Positions 51,539 through 59,891 of a DNA stretch of 64,000 nt are shown piece by piece. The stretch comes from Lachnospiraceae bacterium UBA7196 (GTDB lineage: Bacteria; Bacillota; Clostridia; Lachnospirales; Lachnospiraceae), in assembly GCA_002490835.1 (NCBI GenBank), contig DKUU01000014.1, positions 1-64,000 on the forward strand, in the 5' to 3' direction. How positions within the stretch are numbered: the stretch's first letter is position 1; each line of letters opens with the position of its first letter. Below the pieces are notes generated by a model. It saw nothing but the letters and a program-made list of their open reading frames with translations. It was not told the origin of the DNA and searched no databases. Both the position numbers and the translations under genes were made by a program.

Positions 51539-52414
51539 ATGGTAAAAGAAAAGGCGTATGCGAAAATTAATCTGGGTCTGGATGTGCTTAGGCGCCGGGC
51601 GGACGGTTACCACGAGGTAAAGATGATCATGCAGACCGTTAATATTTGCGACGATCTGACGTTTGAACAGAGTGCGGAGTCCGGCGTTCATCTGGAAATC
51701 GAAGGTGCTGATCTGCCGACAGGCGGGGATAACCTCATCTGCCGCGCGGCCGCATTGATTATGGAAGCGGGAAAGATAGCGGAAGGGGTGCATATCACCC
51801 TGCAAAAGCGCATTCCCATCGCGGCCGGCATGGCGGGCGGCAGCGCCGACGCGGCGGCCGCACTGCGGGGCTTGAACCGGCTGTTCGGTTTGGGATATAC
51901 GGCACAAAAGCTGCGTGAGCTGGGCGTGAAGCTGGGCGCGGACATCCCCTACTGTATCGAGGGGGGGACCATGCTCTCCGAGGGAATCGGCGAGATCCTG
52001 ACAGCGCTTCCCGCGCCGCCGGCCTGTCATCTGGTGGTGGCAAAGCCGGATATCGACGTATCGACAGCCTTTGTTTACGGGAACCTGAAGGCGGACAGCC
52101 TGCCCTTTCACCCGGACATCGACGGTATGGCGCAGGCGCTTGCGCAGGGCAATCTTAGGGGCATTACGGACAAGATGGGGAACGTGCTGGAGACGGTTAC
52201 GGAGAAGGCTTATCCCGTGATCACGGAATTGAAGACACAGATGTGTGAATTGGGCGCGGAAAATGCCCTGATGAGCGGCAGCGGCCCCACCGTGTTTGGC
52301 ATTTGTGTGAAAAAGGAGACGGCGGAGCGCATCGCGGCGGCTATCCGGAATAAGGAGCCTGCCTGCGCGGTCTTTGTGACATCGTTTCATAACGGAGCGA
52401 AAGAAGGATTGTGA
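51539..52414 (+). CDS. ispE: 4-diphosphocytidyl-2-C-methyl-D-erythritol kinase
   Basis: 291 residues of the GHMP kinase family, fourth step of the MEP isoprenoid pathway. The N-terminal AYAKINLGLDVLRRRADGYHEV motif and the glycine-rich ATP-binding loop PIAAGMAGGSADAAAAL (about residue 94) are standard for IspE, as is LMSGSGPTVFG near the C-terminus. The RBS (GAAGGA) is somewhat distant from the ATG. It is the first gene of a run with a GntR regulator, murI and DUF1934. Confidence 0.95.
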   Translation: MVKEKAYAKINLGLDVLRRRADGYHEVKMIMQTVNICDDLTFEQSAESGVHLEIEGADLPTGGDNLICRAAALIMEAGKIAEGVHITLQKRIPIAAGMAGGSADAAAALRGLNRLFGLGYTAQKLRELGVKLGADIPYCIEGGTMLSEGIGEILTALPAPPACHLVVAKPDIDVSTAFVYGNLKADSLPFHPDIDGMAQALAQGNLRGITDKMGNVLETVTEKAYPVITELKTQMCELGAENALMSGSGPTVFGICVKKETAERIAAAIRNKEPACAVFVTSFHNGAKEGL

Positions 52415-52476
52415 TGATATTTTGGAAATACAAATAAGTGCGTAACATTGGATGTATTTTGAGAGGAAAGAGGCGT

Positions 52477-53178
52477 ATGGAACATGATTTCACAGTAAAT
52501 ATGAATGAATTTCTTCCTCTGCGGGACGTGGTATTCAACACCCTGCGCAGGGCGATCCTGACGGGCGAATTAAAGCCGGGGGAGCGCCTGATGGAGATTC
52601 ATCTGGCAAACCGTCTGGGCGTGAGCCGTACGCCGATCAGGGAGGCCATCCGCAAGCTGGAGCTGGAGGGCCTTGTCACCATGATCCCCAGACGGGGCGC
52701 GGAGGTGGCCCAGATCACGGAGAAGAGCTTACAGGATGTGCTGGAAGTGCGGCGGGCTTTGGATGCCCTCTGCGCGGAGCTTGCCTGCGACAGGATCACC
52801 GCCGAAGGGAAGGCTGCTTTAAAGAAAGCCTGTGACGGATTTGAGGCCGCGACAAAGGCAGGGGAGATCGTGGAAATTGCGGCGGCGGACGTTGCCCTGC
52901 ATGACATTATCGTACAGGCCACGGGAAACCAGAGACTGATCTCGCTGATTAATAACCTTTCGGAGCAGATGTACCGGTATCGCTTTGAATATATCAAGGA
53001 CGAGAGCGGGCATGAGAATCTGGTAAGCGAGCATAGGATGATATATGAGAGCATAATGAAGGGAGATAAGGAGGGTGCGGCGGCGGCAGCCAGACTCCAT
53101 ATCGATAATCAGGAGAAAAGTATCATCAGGCAGATTCGGATCGATCCTAACAGAAAAAACGGGAGCAGGCGGCACTGA
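52477..53178 (+). CDS. GntR-family (FadR/FCD) transcriptional regulator
   Basis: About 233 residues from the ATG after AAAGAGG. The winged helix-turn-helix is at about 12-75 (GELKPGERLMEIHLANRLGVSRTPIREAI, quoted in part) and the helical FCD effector domain at about 85-220, with metal-binding Asp/His positions (ALHDIIVQATGN, EHRMIYESI). The effector is unknown. Palindromes of FadR type at the ispE promoter suggest autoregulation of the ispE transcript (inference). Confidence 0.92.
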   Translation: MEHDFTVNMNEFLPLRDVVFNTLRRAILTGELKPGERLMEIHLANRLGVSRTPIREAIRKLELEGLVTMIPRRGAEVAQITEKSLQDVLEVRRALDALCAELACDRITAEGKAALKKACDGFEAATKAGEIVEIAAADVALHDIIVQATGNQRLISLINNLSEQMYRYRFEYIKDESGHENLVSEHRMIYESIMKGDKEGAAAAARLHIDNQEKSIIRQIRIDPNRKNGSRRH

Positions 53179-53247
53179 TTGTATCAGAAAGGCATAATGC
53201 GGTTATACTCCAAATGCCGGGAATACGGCGGATGGGAGAAAACGGTT

Positions 53248-53544
53248 ATGTGGAAGATCAGTAAAAGATTGGCAGCCTGCATGTTTGCGACAGCATGGTG
53301 GGGGATATTTTATCCGGAGCTTTGCTTTTCGGAGGATACCTGCGCGGTGGTGCAGATAGAAGAGACGCAGGGGGAAAACGAAGAGGCGCAGGGACAGAAT
53401 GGGCGCGTGCAAAATCGAAGCGATAGGCGGCGGAGCCGTTCGGAGGAGATCGACGCGGCGGATATCTGGCAGGCTTCGGGAGACAGGATCGTGATTCGCA
53501 GCAAACTTTGGGAGTGGTGTGAGGAGAATTGGTTTTATGAATGA
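53248..53544 (+). CDS. Small secreted protein of unknown function
   Basis: About 98 residues from an ATG preceded by GGGAGAA. It has a signal-peptide-like N-terminus (KRLAACMFATAWWGIFYPELCFS) and then a Gln/Glu/Arg-rich, probably unstructured body and a Trp-rich tail (LWEWCEENWFYE). It overlaps the murI start by 8 bases, indicating a shared transcript. No family recognised; coding status is supported by the RBS and the overlap only. Confidence 0.5.
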   Translation: MWKISKRLAACMFATAWWGIFYPELCFSEDTCAVVQIEETQGENEEAQGQNGRVQNRSDRRRSRSEEIDAADIWQASGDRIVIRSKLWEWCEENWFYE

Positions 53545-54370
53545 TAGCAGAGAAACGCATAATGACCCGATCGGGGTGTTTGATTCAGGCGTGGGGGGTC
53601 TGACCGTGGCGCGGGAGATCATGCGCCAGCTCCCCAACGAGCGGATCGTCTATTTTGGCGATACGGCCAGAGTGCCTTACGGAAATAAGTCCAAAGAGAC
53701 GGTGACGAAGTTTTCCAGACAGATCGTACACTTTCTAAAAGAGCAGCAGGTCAAGGCGATCGTGGTGGCCTGCAATACCGCCAGCGCCTACGCCTTAGAG
53801 GAGCTGGAACAGGAGGTGGATATCCCGATTATCGGCGTGATGAAGCCGGGCGCGCGGGCGGCCATCCAGACGACAAAAAATAAAAAGGTGGGTGTGGCAG
53901 CCACGGAAGCAACTGTCCACAGTGGAATCTATACCCGTTACATAAAAGAAAATGACGCTAGTGTCAGTGTTTTGGAAAAGGCCTGTCCGCTTTTTGTTCC
54001 TCTGGTGGAGGAGGGGCTGTGGGAGGATCCCGTGACTGACGAGATCGCAAGGCGTTATCTGAGCGAATTGATCGACAGCGGCATCGATACGCTGATCCTG
54101 GGCTGTACGCATTATCCCATGCTGCGTTCCACAGTGGCGAAGATCATGGGGGAGGGCGTGACCCTTGTAAATCCCGCCTACGAGACGGCCAGAGAATTAA
54201 AAATCCTGCTGGCGGAGAAGGGGCTGGAGAGCGGGCACCGGCCGGGGCTCGGTACGGAGCTGTACCGGTTTTATGTCAGCGACGGCGCCGAGAAATTCAA
54301 GCAGCTTGCCAATTCGATCCTGACCTATGGGATCTTGTCCACCAAGGTGGTCAATATCGAGGAGTATTAA
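53537..54370 (+). CDS. murI: Glutamate racemase
   Basis: About 277 residues from the ATG after GAGGAGA. It supplies D-glutamate for peptidoglycan. N-terminal IGVFDSGVGGLTVAREI, first catalytic Cys in VVACNTASA (about 75) and second in LILGCTHYP (about 187) are all present. Cofactor-independent cytosolic enzyme. Confidence 0.96.
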   Translation: MNDSRETHNDPIGVFDSGVGGLTVAREIMRQLPNERIVYFGDTARVPYGNKSKETVTKFSRQIVHFLKEQQVKAIVVACNTASAYALEELEQEVDIPIIGVMKPGARAAIQTTKNKKVGVAATEATVHSGIYTRYIKENDASVSVLEKACPLFVPLVEEGLWEDPVTDEIARRYLSELIDSGIDTLILGCTHYPMLRSTVAKIMGEGVTLVNPAYETARELKILLAEKGLESGHRPGLGTELYRFYVSDGAEKFKQLANSILTYGILSTKVVNIEEY

Positions 54371-54397
54371 GTGATTGTAGCAGAAAGAAGGTAACAC

Positions 54398-54850
54398 ATG
54401 ACAAAAGAAGTTTTATTGACATTACAGGGGTTACAGTTCGACCAGCGGGAAGAGGACTCGGATAAGATTGAGATGGTCACTGTCGGCGATTATTTTAAGA
54501 AAAATGACAGACATTACGTAGTCTACGAGGAAGTCACGGAAGGCTTTGAGCAGCCGACAAAGAACCGTCTCAAATTCAGCGATCACATGGTGGAGCTGAC
54601 GAGAAACGGTCTGGTGAACGTACACATGGTCTTTCAGGAAAATAAGAAAAATATGTCGAATTACAACACGCCCTTCGGACAGATTCTGGTGGGCATCGAT
54701 ACCAAGCGCATCGATATCAAAGAAAAAGAGGACAATATCGTGGTGAATGTGGATTATGCGCTGGATATCAACTACGAATTTCTCTCGGACTGTCATATCA
54801 AGATCGATATCCGCTCCAAAGAAAACAGCGGCTTTACATTATTATCATAA
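54398..54850 (+). CDS. DUF1934 beta-barrel protein
   Basis: 150 residues; the lipocalin-like small beta-barrel DUF1934 (YwiB-type) family. Features are the N-terminal VLLTLQGLQ strand, YVVYEE, NRLKFSDHMVELTRNGLV and the closing VNVDYALDINYEFLSDCHIKI strand. No known function; often placed near argS or murI in Bacillota. It has no signal peptide. Confidence 0.85.
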   Translation: MTKEVLLTLQGLQFDQREEDSDKIEMVTVGDYFKKNDRHYVVYEEVTEGFEQPTKNRLKFSDHMVELTRNGLVNVHMVFQENKKNMSNYNTPFGQILVGIDTKRIDIKEKEDNIVVNVDYALDINYEFLSDCHIKIDIRSKENSGFTLLS

Positions 54851-54865
54851 AGCCACTGTCGGCCG

Positions 54866-54910
54866 AGTCCGCAAAGCGGACTCGCGGAGTTAATTGCGTA
54901 GCAATTTACT
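54866..54910. terminator. Tandem hairpins between convergent genes
   Basis: CGAGTCCGC and GCGGACTCG form a perfect stem with an AAA loop, followed by GGAGTTAATTGC / GCAATTTACTCC. No long T tract, so intrinsic termination is probable but not certain. Confidence 0.55.
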
Positions 54911-54914
54911 CCTG

Positions 54915-55391
54915 TTATTTTACGGGCTTCGCGCCTGCTTTTTCCTGCGCTTTTTCCACCAACTGTTTGAACTTGCTTTTCTTTTTCTGCTCTACGGCGG
55001 GCGCTTTGCCGTGCAGGCCCTTCACGTCCGTGATGTAGATGCCGCTGACTACTGCCTTTACTTCCTTTTTGACGGGAACGGCGTCAAATATTTTTTCCTC
55101 GCAGATGAGCGTCATGATCTGCGGGCCGACCTTAGCCTTTACCACGGGAAGTTTGGAGCTGCGAAGGAGTTTCGGCGTCTGCTCCAGAATGACCTGCGGC
55201 AGTCCCGCATCTTTGAGTTTCATGCGTTTCTTATCGATGACGAGCATGGAGATCGTCTGCTTCATGGCGTCGATCTGTTCCTGCTGTTCGGCCTGCTTCT
55301 TCTGCGCTTTCTTTCCGAGGAAGTACAAGGTGACTACGGCGATGATAATGACCGCCAGTATCACCAGAAGAACGATTGTGATTGTGTTCAT
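54915..55391 (-). CDS. Small membrane-anchored protein of unknown function
   Basis: 158 residues. One N-terminal transmembrane helix (about 4-26), then a coiled-coil stretch (KKAQKKQAEQQEQIDAMKQT) and a folded region with repeated basic strands (LPVVKAKVGPQIMTLICEEKIFDAVPVK), ending in a lysine-rich tail. The topology (helix first, basic body) suggests a cytosol-facing protein. No family recognised with confidence. Confidence 0.7.
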   Translation of the reverse strand: MNTITIVLLVILAVIIIAVVTLYFLGKKAQKKQAEQQEQIDAMKQTISMLVIDKKRMKLKDAGLPQVILEQTPKLLRSSKLPVVKAKVGPQIMTLICEEKIFDAVPVKKEVKAVVSGIYITDVKGLHGKAPAVEQKKKSKFKQLVEKAQEKAGAKPVK

Positions 55392-55472
55392 GCGATTGCC
55401 TCCGTATCTGTTTCAATAGTATGTAAAAATGATTTTAGCATTATTTCACCCATTCCGCAAGTGGGCAGATAT

Positions 55473-55501
55473 GGACAGCGGGGGTGTAGTGTGGTATGAT
55501 T
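55473..55501 (+). promoter_or_regulatory. Promoter of the foldase lipoprotein gene
   Basis: TGGACA (55473-55478), 17 bases, TATGAT (55496-55501). Confidence 0.6.
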
Positions 55502-55550
55502 TATGAGGAAATTGCCGAAAGGTTTTTAAGAAAAGAGGTAATGGGGAGAA

Positions 55551-56645
55551 ATGAAGAAAAAAATCTGTGTGACCGCGGCGGTGCTTTCCGCATCGCTGCT
55601 TCTGACTGCTTGCGGAAATAAGGAATATCTGAAAAATATCAAGGCAGAAAAGTACGTGACACTGGGCGAGTATAAAGGGATTACGGCGACGGCTGAAAAG
55701 CAGGAAGTGACGGACGAGCTGGTGGAGGAACTTATTGCGGACAGTTATCTTGCCGCGAAGGCAGAGAAGCTTCCCGTGACGGGCAGGACCGTTCAGGAAG
55801 GAGACGTAGTAAATATTGACTTTGCAGGCTACCGTGATGGCGTGGCCTTTGAGGGCGGCACGGCGGCGGGCTTTGATCTGACCATCGGTTCGGGACAGTT
55901 CATCGCCGGTTTCGAGGAGGGGCTGATCGGGGCGAATATCGGAGATCAGTTGAGCCTTGACCTGAAATTTCCTGACTATTATCCGGGCAACCCGGATCTG
56001 GAGGGGCAGCCCGTGGTCTTTGAAGTGACGGTCAACAGCATAGCGGAGAGCAAAAACCCGGAGCTTACGGACGAGCTGGTGGAAGAACTGAGCACGGCGG
56101 GGTACAACGTGGGAGGAAGCCGGACGGCAGAGGAATTGCGGCAGTGGGTTCGCGATAATTGTGAGCAGGTCGCGCAGTCCGATTACGATAGTGCGATCGA
56201 GGCGGACCTTGCTTCAAAGATTATGGAGAATTGTACCTTTCAGGATCCGCCGGAAGAATTGGTGAAGCGCCTGACAGAAGGTATTGAAAAAAGTATGAGT
56301 GCGCGGGCGGCATCTTATAATATGACCTTGGCACAATATATGCAGCGTTCTCAGCAACTGGACGAAACAGGTTACCGTACCCTCTTTGAAGAGGAGGGAC
56401 TGAGGATGGCGAAGCTGCTCATCATGTATCAGGCGATTGCCGACAGGGAAGGCCTCGCTCCCACAAAGGAGGAGATCGCGGAAGAGATATCGGAACAGAT
56501 GGCGGCCTACGGCTATACTTCTGAGGAGGAATATCAAAAAAATGTGGATAAAGCGTCAATGGAGGAAAATTTGATGCGGAAAAAAGTGGTGGCATTTCTG
56601 AAAGAGAATGGTAATCTTCAGGTGACGGCCACGACTGTGGACTGA
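55551..56645 (+). CDS. Secreted trigger-factor-like FKBP-type prolyl isomerase lipoprotein
   Basis: 364 residues with a lipobox (LLTAC, Cys21). An N-terminal linker precedes an FKBP-type isomerase domain (about 80-165; GDVVNIDFAGYRDGVAFEGG, GSGQFIAGFEEGLIGA and VVFEVTVNSI, quoted in part), then a helical domain similar to the trigger-factor C-terminus (about 170-355). It lacks the ribosome-binding N-terminal domain of trigger factor. It is probably an extracytoplasmic folding catalyst for secreted proteins, comparable in role to PrsA. Confidence 0.85.
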   Translation: MKKKICVTAAVLSASLLLTACGNKEYLKNIKAEKYVTLGEYKGITATAEKQEVTDELVEELIADSYLAAKAEKLPVTGRTVQEGDVVNIDFAGYRDGVAFEGGTAAGFDLTIGSGQFIAGFEEGLIGANIGDQLSLDLKFPDYYPGNPDLEGQPVVFEVTVNSIAESKNPELTDELVEELSTAGYNVGGSRTAEELRQWVRDNCEQVAQSDYDSAIEADLASKIMENCTFQDPPEELVKRLTEGIEKSMSARAASYNMTLAQYMQRSQQLDETGYRTLFEEEGLRMAKLLIMYQAIADREGLAPTKEEIAEEISEQMAAYGYTSEEEYQKNVDKASMEENLMRKKVVAFLKENGNLQVTATTVD

Positions 56646-56686
56646 TAAGAACACAAAAGTAAGAAAGTAAGATAGGAGAGTTGGAT

Positions 56687-58078
56687 ATGAATTTAACAGA
56701 CATCAGGGAATTGTATCGCGACAGCGATAGTTTTATTGATAAGGAAGTGACCGTGGGCGGCTGGGTACGAAGCATCCGGGATTCCAAGACCTTCGGTTTC
56801 ATCGTCTTAAACGACGGCACCTTTTTTGAGCCGCTGCAGGTAGTGTACGGGGACGGCCTTGCGAACTTCGAGAGCATCTCCAAGCTGAATGTCGGTTCTG
56901 CTATCCTTGCGAGAGGAAAGATCGTAGCGACGCCAGAGGCTAAGCAGAAGTTTGAGATGCAGGCCGAGGAGGTTATTGTGGAGGGCGAGTCCACGGCGGA
57001 CTATCCTTTGCAGAAAAAGCGGCACAGTTTTGAATATCTGCGCACCATTTCCCATCTGCGTCCGAGGACAAATACGTTTCAGGCAGTCTTTCGGGTGCGT
57101 TCGCTGATCGCCTACGCGATCCACACTTTCTTTCAGGAGCGGGATTTTGTGTATGTGCACACGCCCATCATTACGGGGAGCGACTGTGAGGGCGCGGGCG
57201 AAATGTTTCAGGTGACGACCCTCGATCTGAAGAATCTGCCGCTAACGCCAGAAGGGGAAGTAGATTATTCTAAGGATTTTTTCGGCAAGCCCACCAACCT
57301 GACCGTGAGCGGACAGCTCAACGTGGAGACCTATTGTTTTGCCTTTAAGAATGTCTATACGTTCGGACCTACTTTCCGGGCGGAAAATTCCAATACCACC
57401 AGACATGCGGCGGAATTTTGGATGATCGAGCCGGAGATTGCTTTTGCTGACTTAAAGGACGATATGATGCTCGCGGAAGCTATGCTTAAGCATGTGATCC
57501 GCTACGTACTGGAAAATGCGCCGGAGGAGATGAATTTCTTCAACCAGTTTGTCGATAAAGGACTGATTGAAAGATTAAATCACGTGGTCAATTCAGATTT
57601 TGCCCATGTGACTTACACCGATGCGATCGAGATCTTAAAGAAGCATAACGATGAATTTGAATATAAGGTCGAGTGGGGCTGCGATCTGCAGACCGAGCAT
57701 GAGCGCTTCCTGACCGAGCAGGAGTTCAAACGCCCTGTGTTCGTGACGGATTATCCCAAGGAGATTAAGGCCTTCTATATGAAACTCAATGAGGACGGCA
57801 AGACCGTGGCGGCAATGGACTGCCTCGTGCCCGGCATTGGCGAGATCATCGGCGGAAGCCAGAGAGAGGACGATCTTGCGCTTTTGGAAAAGCGGATGGA
57901 GGAGCTATCCCTGAACAAGGAAGACTATCAGTTTTATCTCGATCTGCGCAAGTACGGCTCCGCGCGCCACGCGGGCTTCGGTCTGGGCTTTGAGCGCTGC
58001 GTCATGTATCTGACGGGCATGGGCAATATCCGCGACGTGGTGCCCTTCCCCAGAACAGTGAATAACTGCGAGTTATAA
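56687..58078 (+). CDS. asnS: Asparaginyl-tRNA synthetase
   Basis: About 463 residues, class IIb. N-terminal OB-fold anticodon domain (TVGGWVRSIRDSKTFGFIVLNDG), then the catalytic core with motif 2 (TFGPTFRAENSNTTRHAAEFWMIEPE) and motif 3 (GFGLGFERCVMYLTG). The ATG at 56687 is preferred over the TTG two codons upstream, given AGGAGAG. No T-box leader is present, unlike ileS. Confidence 0.95.
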   Translation: MNLTDIRELYRDSDSFIDKEVTVGGWVRSIRDSKTFGFIVLNDGTFFEPLQVVYGDGLANFESISKLNVGSAILARGKIVATPEAKQKFEMQAEEVIVEGESTADYPLQKKRHSFEYLRTISHLRPRTNTFQAVFRVRSLIAYAIHTFFQERDFVYVHTPIITGSDCEGAGEMFQVTTLDLKNLPLTPEGEVDYSKDFFGKPTNLTVSGQLNVETYCFAFKNVYTFGPTFRAENSNTTRHAAEFWMIEPEIAFADLKDDMMLAEAMLKHVIRYVLENAPEEMNFFNQFVDKGLIERLNHVVNSDFAHVTYTDAIEILKKHNDEFEYKVEWGCDLQTEHERFLTEQEFKRPVFVTDYPKEIKAFYMKLNEDGKTVAAMDCLVPGIGEIIGGSQREDDLALLEKRMEELSLNKEDYQFYLDLRKYGSARHAGFGLGFERCVMYLTGMGNIRDVVPFPRTVNNCEL

Positions 58079-58181
58079 TGATAATTTATTATGTAAACCA
58101 TTAACAACAGCGATACCATGAAAGAACCGGAAGCGCCTGACACGTGCCATCGTATAAAATGATGCCGATAAAGGGGAAGCT

Positions 58182-59396
58182 ATGAAGAACTGGTATAAGA
58201 GAGGGCTGTACGTCATACTGGCATTCATGCTGTGCTTATCCGTGGTAGATCCGATTTCGGCTACCACTATTTCCGAACTGCAGGAAGATGTAAAGAAAAA
58301 TAAGGAGCAGTTAAAAAATGCCCAAAATAAGGCCTCTGAGGCGCAGGAAGCGCAGGAGGGTGTGGGCGAGGAGATCGAAGAGATCGATGCGGAGCTGGTC
58401 AGCCTGATCACGGATATCAACCTGATCGAGGAGGCTATCACGAAGAAAGAAGAGGAGATCGCGGCGACACAGGTGGATTATGATGCCGCGGTGGCGGAGA
58501 AGGATGAGCAGTACGCCGCCATGAAGATTCGCATCCAATTTATGTATGAAAAGGGAGACGCATCCTATCTCAATATGTTTTTGGGCGCCTCGAATATGGG
58601 CGACATGGTAAATAAGGCGAAGTACGTGGAAGACCTGTACAATTACGATAGAAGGCTCCTTGGCGAGTACGAGGCCACCGTACAGCGGGTACAGGAATTG
58701 TGGGATACCCTTGAGGAGGATAAGTCGGAACTTGAGACCTCCCGCACGGAGTTAAAAGAGGGGCAGACCTACATGGAGGAGCTGCTCGCCAAAAAGAAGA
58801 CAGAGTATGAAAATTACAGTGTGATGCTCACCAAGGCGAAGCAGGAAGCAGCCACTTATACCGCGAAGATCAAGCAGGAGACCGCGCAGATCAGAAAGCT
58901 CGAAGAGGAGGAGCGAAAGCGCAGGGAAGAAGAGGAGCGGAAACGCAGGGAAGAGGAAGAACGGAGAAAGCGGGAAGAGGAAGAGCTGGCGGCCGGCGGT
59001 GAAAGTTCCGGCGGCTCGAAACAGGAAATGCCAAAACCGGTATCTTCCGGCGGCGGCAAAGGGCAGGATATCGCGAATTATGCCTGTAAGTTTGTCGGCA
59101 ACCCTTACGTGGCGGGCGGCACCAGTCTGACAAACGGGGCGGACTGTTCCGGCTTTGTGATGTCGGTTTATAAGAACTTCGGTATTTCCCTTCCCAGAAG
59201 TTCTTACGCGCAGTCTACGGTAGGTAAGGCTGTCTCCTATTCCGAGGCAAAACCGGGCGATGTGATCTATTACGGCGGTCATGTCGGCATCTACATAGGA
59301 AGCGGTCAGATCGTCCACGCCAGCACAGAACGGACGGGAATCAAAATAACGTCGGCTACATATCGAAATATAGTGACAATAAGAAGGATTGTTTAA
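58182..59396 (+). CDS. NlpC/P60 cell-wall endopeptidase with coiled-coil N-terminus
   Basis: 404 residues. Signal peptide (about 1-28), a long coiled coil (about 30-245, PcsB/CwlO-like) with an Arg/Glu-rich repeated stretch near 235-270, a Gly/Ser linker, then an NlpC/P60 domain (about 290-404). Catalytic Cys is in GADCSGFVMSVY and the His in GGHVGIYIG. It should cut peptide cross-bridges in the cell wall; the coiled coil may hold it inactive until bound by FtsEX or a partner, as for PcsB/CwlO (inference). Confidence 0.92.
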   Translation: MKNWYKRGLYVILAFMLCLSVVDPISATTISELQEDVKKNKEQLKNAQNKASEAQEAQEGVGEEIEEIDAELVSLITDINLIEEAITKKEEEIAATQVDYDAAVAEKDEQYAAMKIRIQFMYEKGDASYLNMFLGASNMGDMVNKAKYVEDLYNYDRRLLGEYEATVQRVQELWDTLEEDKSELETSRTELKEGQTYMEELLAKKKTEYENYSVMLTKAKQEAATYTAKIKQETAQIRKLEEEERKRREEEERKRREEEERRKREEEELAAGGESSGGSKQEMPKPVSSGGGKGQDIANYACKFVGNPYVAGGTSLTNGADCSGFVMSVYKNFGISLPRSSYAQSTVGKAVSYSEAKPGDVIYYGGHVGIYIGSGQIVHASTERTGIKITSATYRNIVTIRRIV

Positions 59397-59474
59397 AACT
59401 GCCGCAGGTTTCAAGGAATGAGGGAAAGGGCGGAGGATCAGCCGCGAGTTTGTGGCTCCGAAATGGAGGTAAAA

Positions 59475-59852
59475 ATGGAAGATAAGAAAAAAATCATGGT
59501 GATCGACGACAGCAAGGTGCAGCTTCGGGCGCTGTCAGAATTGATGAAAGGGAAATACGAGGTCGTGACAGCTTCCACCGGCCGCGGCGGGATCGAAATG
59601 GCGAAACAGGACGGCGCCGATCTCATCCTGCTCGACTACAGTATGCCCGGCCTTGACGGGAAGGAGACTTTTGAAATTCTCCGCAGTACCGCGGAGACAA
59701 AACATATCCCCGTTATCTTCATCACGGGCGACGACGATAAGGAGGACATCATGGAAGTTTTAAAGCTCCATCCGCAGGGTTATCTTTTGAAGCCGGTGAA
59801 GCCGGAGAGACTTTTTAAGGCGATCGAAGAGGTGTTTGAAAGCAATGATTGA
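59475..59852 (+). CDS. Single-domain response regulator
   Basis: About 125 residues, a stand-alone receiver domain. DD pair in VIDDSK, phospho-acceptor in LILLDYSMPG (about Asp53), Thr in FITGDDD and Lys in LLKPVKP. There is no output domain. The start follows GGAGG at five bases. No cognate kinase is adjacent, so it may act by protein-protein contact. Confidence 0.88.
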   Translation: MEDKKKIMVIDDSKVQLRALSELMKGKYEVVTASTGRGGIEMAKQDGADLILLDYSMPGLDGKETFEILRSTAETKHIPVIFITGDDDKEDIMEVLKLHPQGYLLKPVKPERLFKAIEEVFESND

Positions 59853-59891
59853 AATCGCGGTAGGAAACTTCTCTGACAGGGAGGAAACAGC

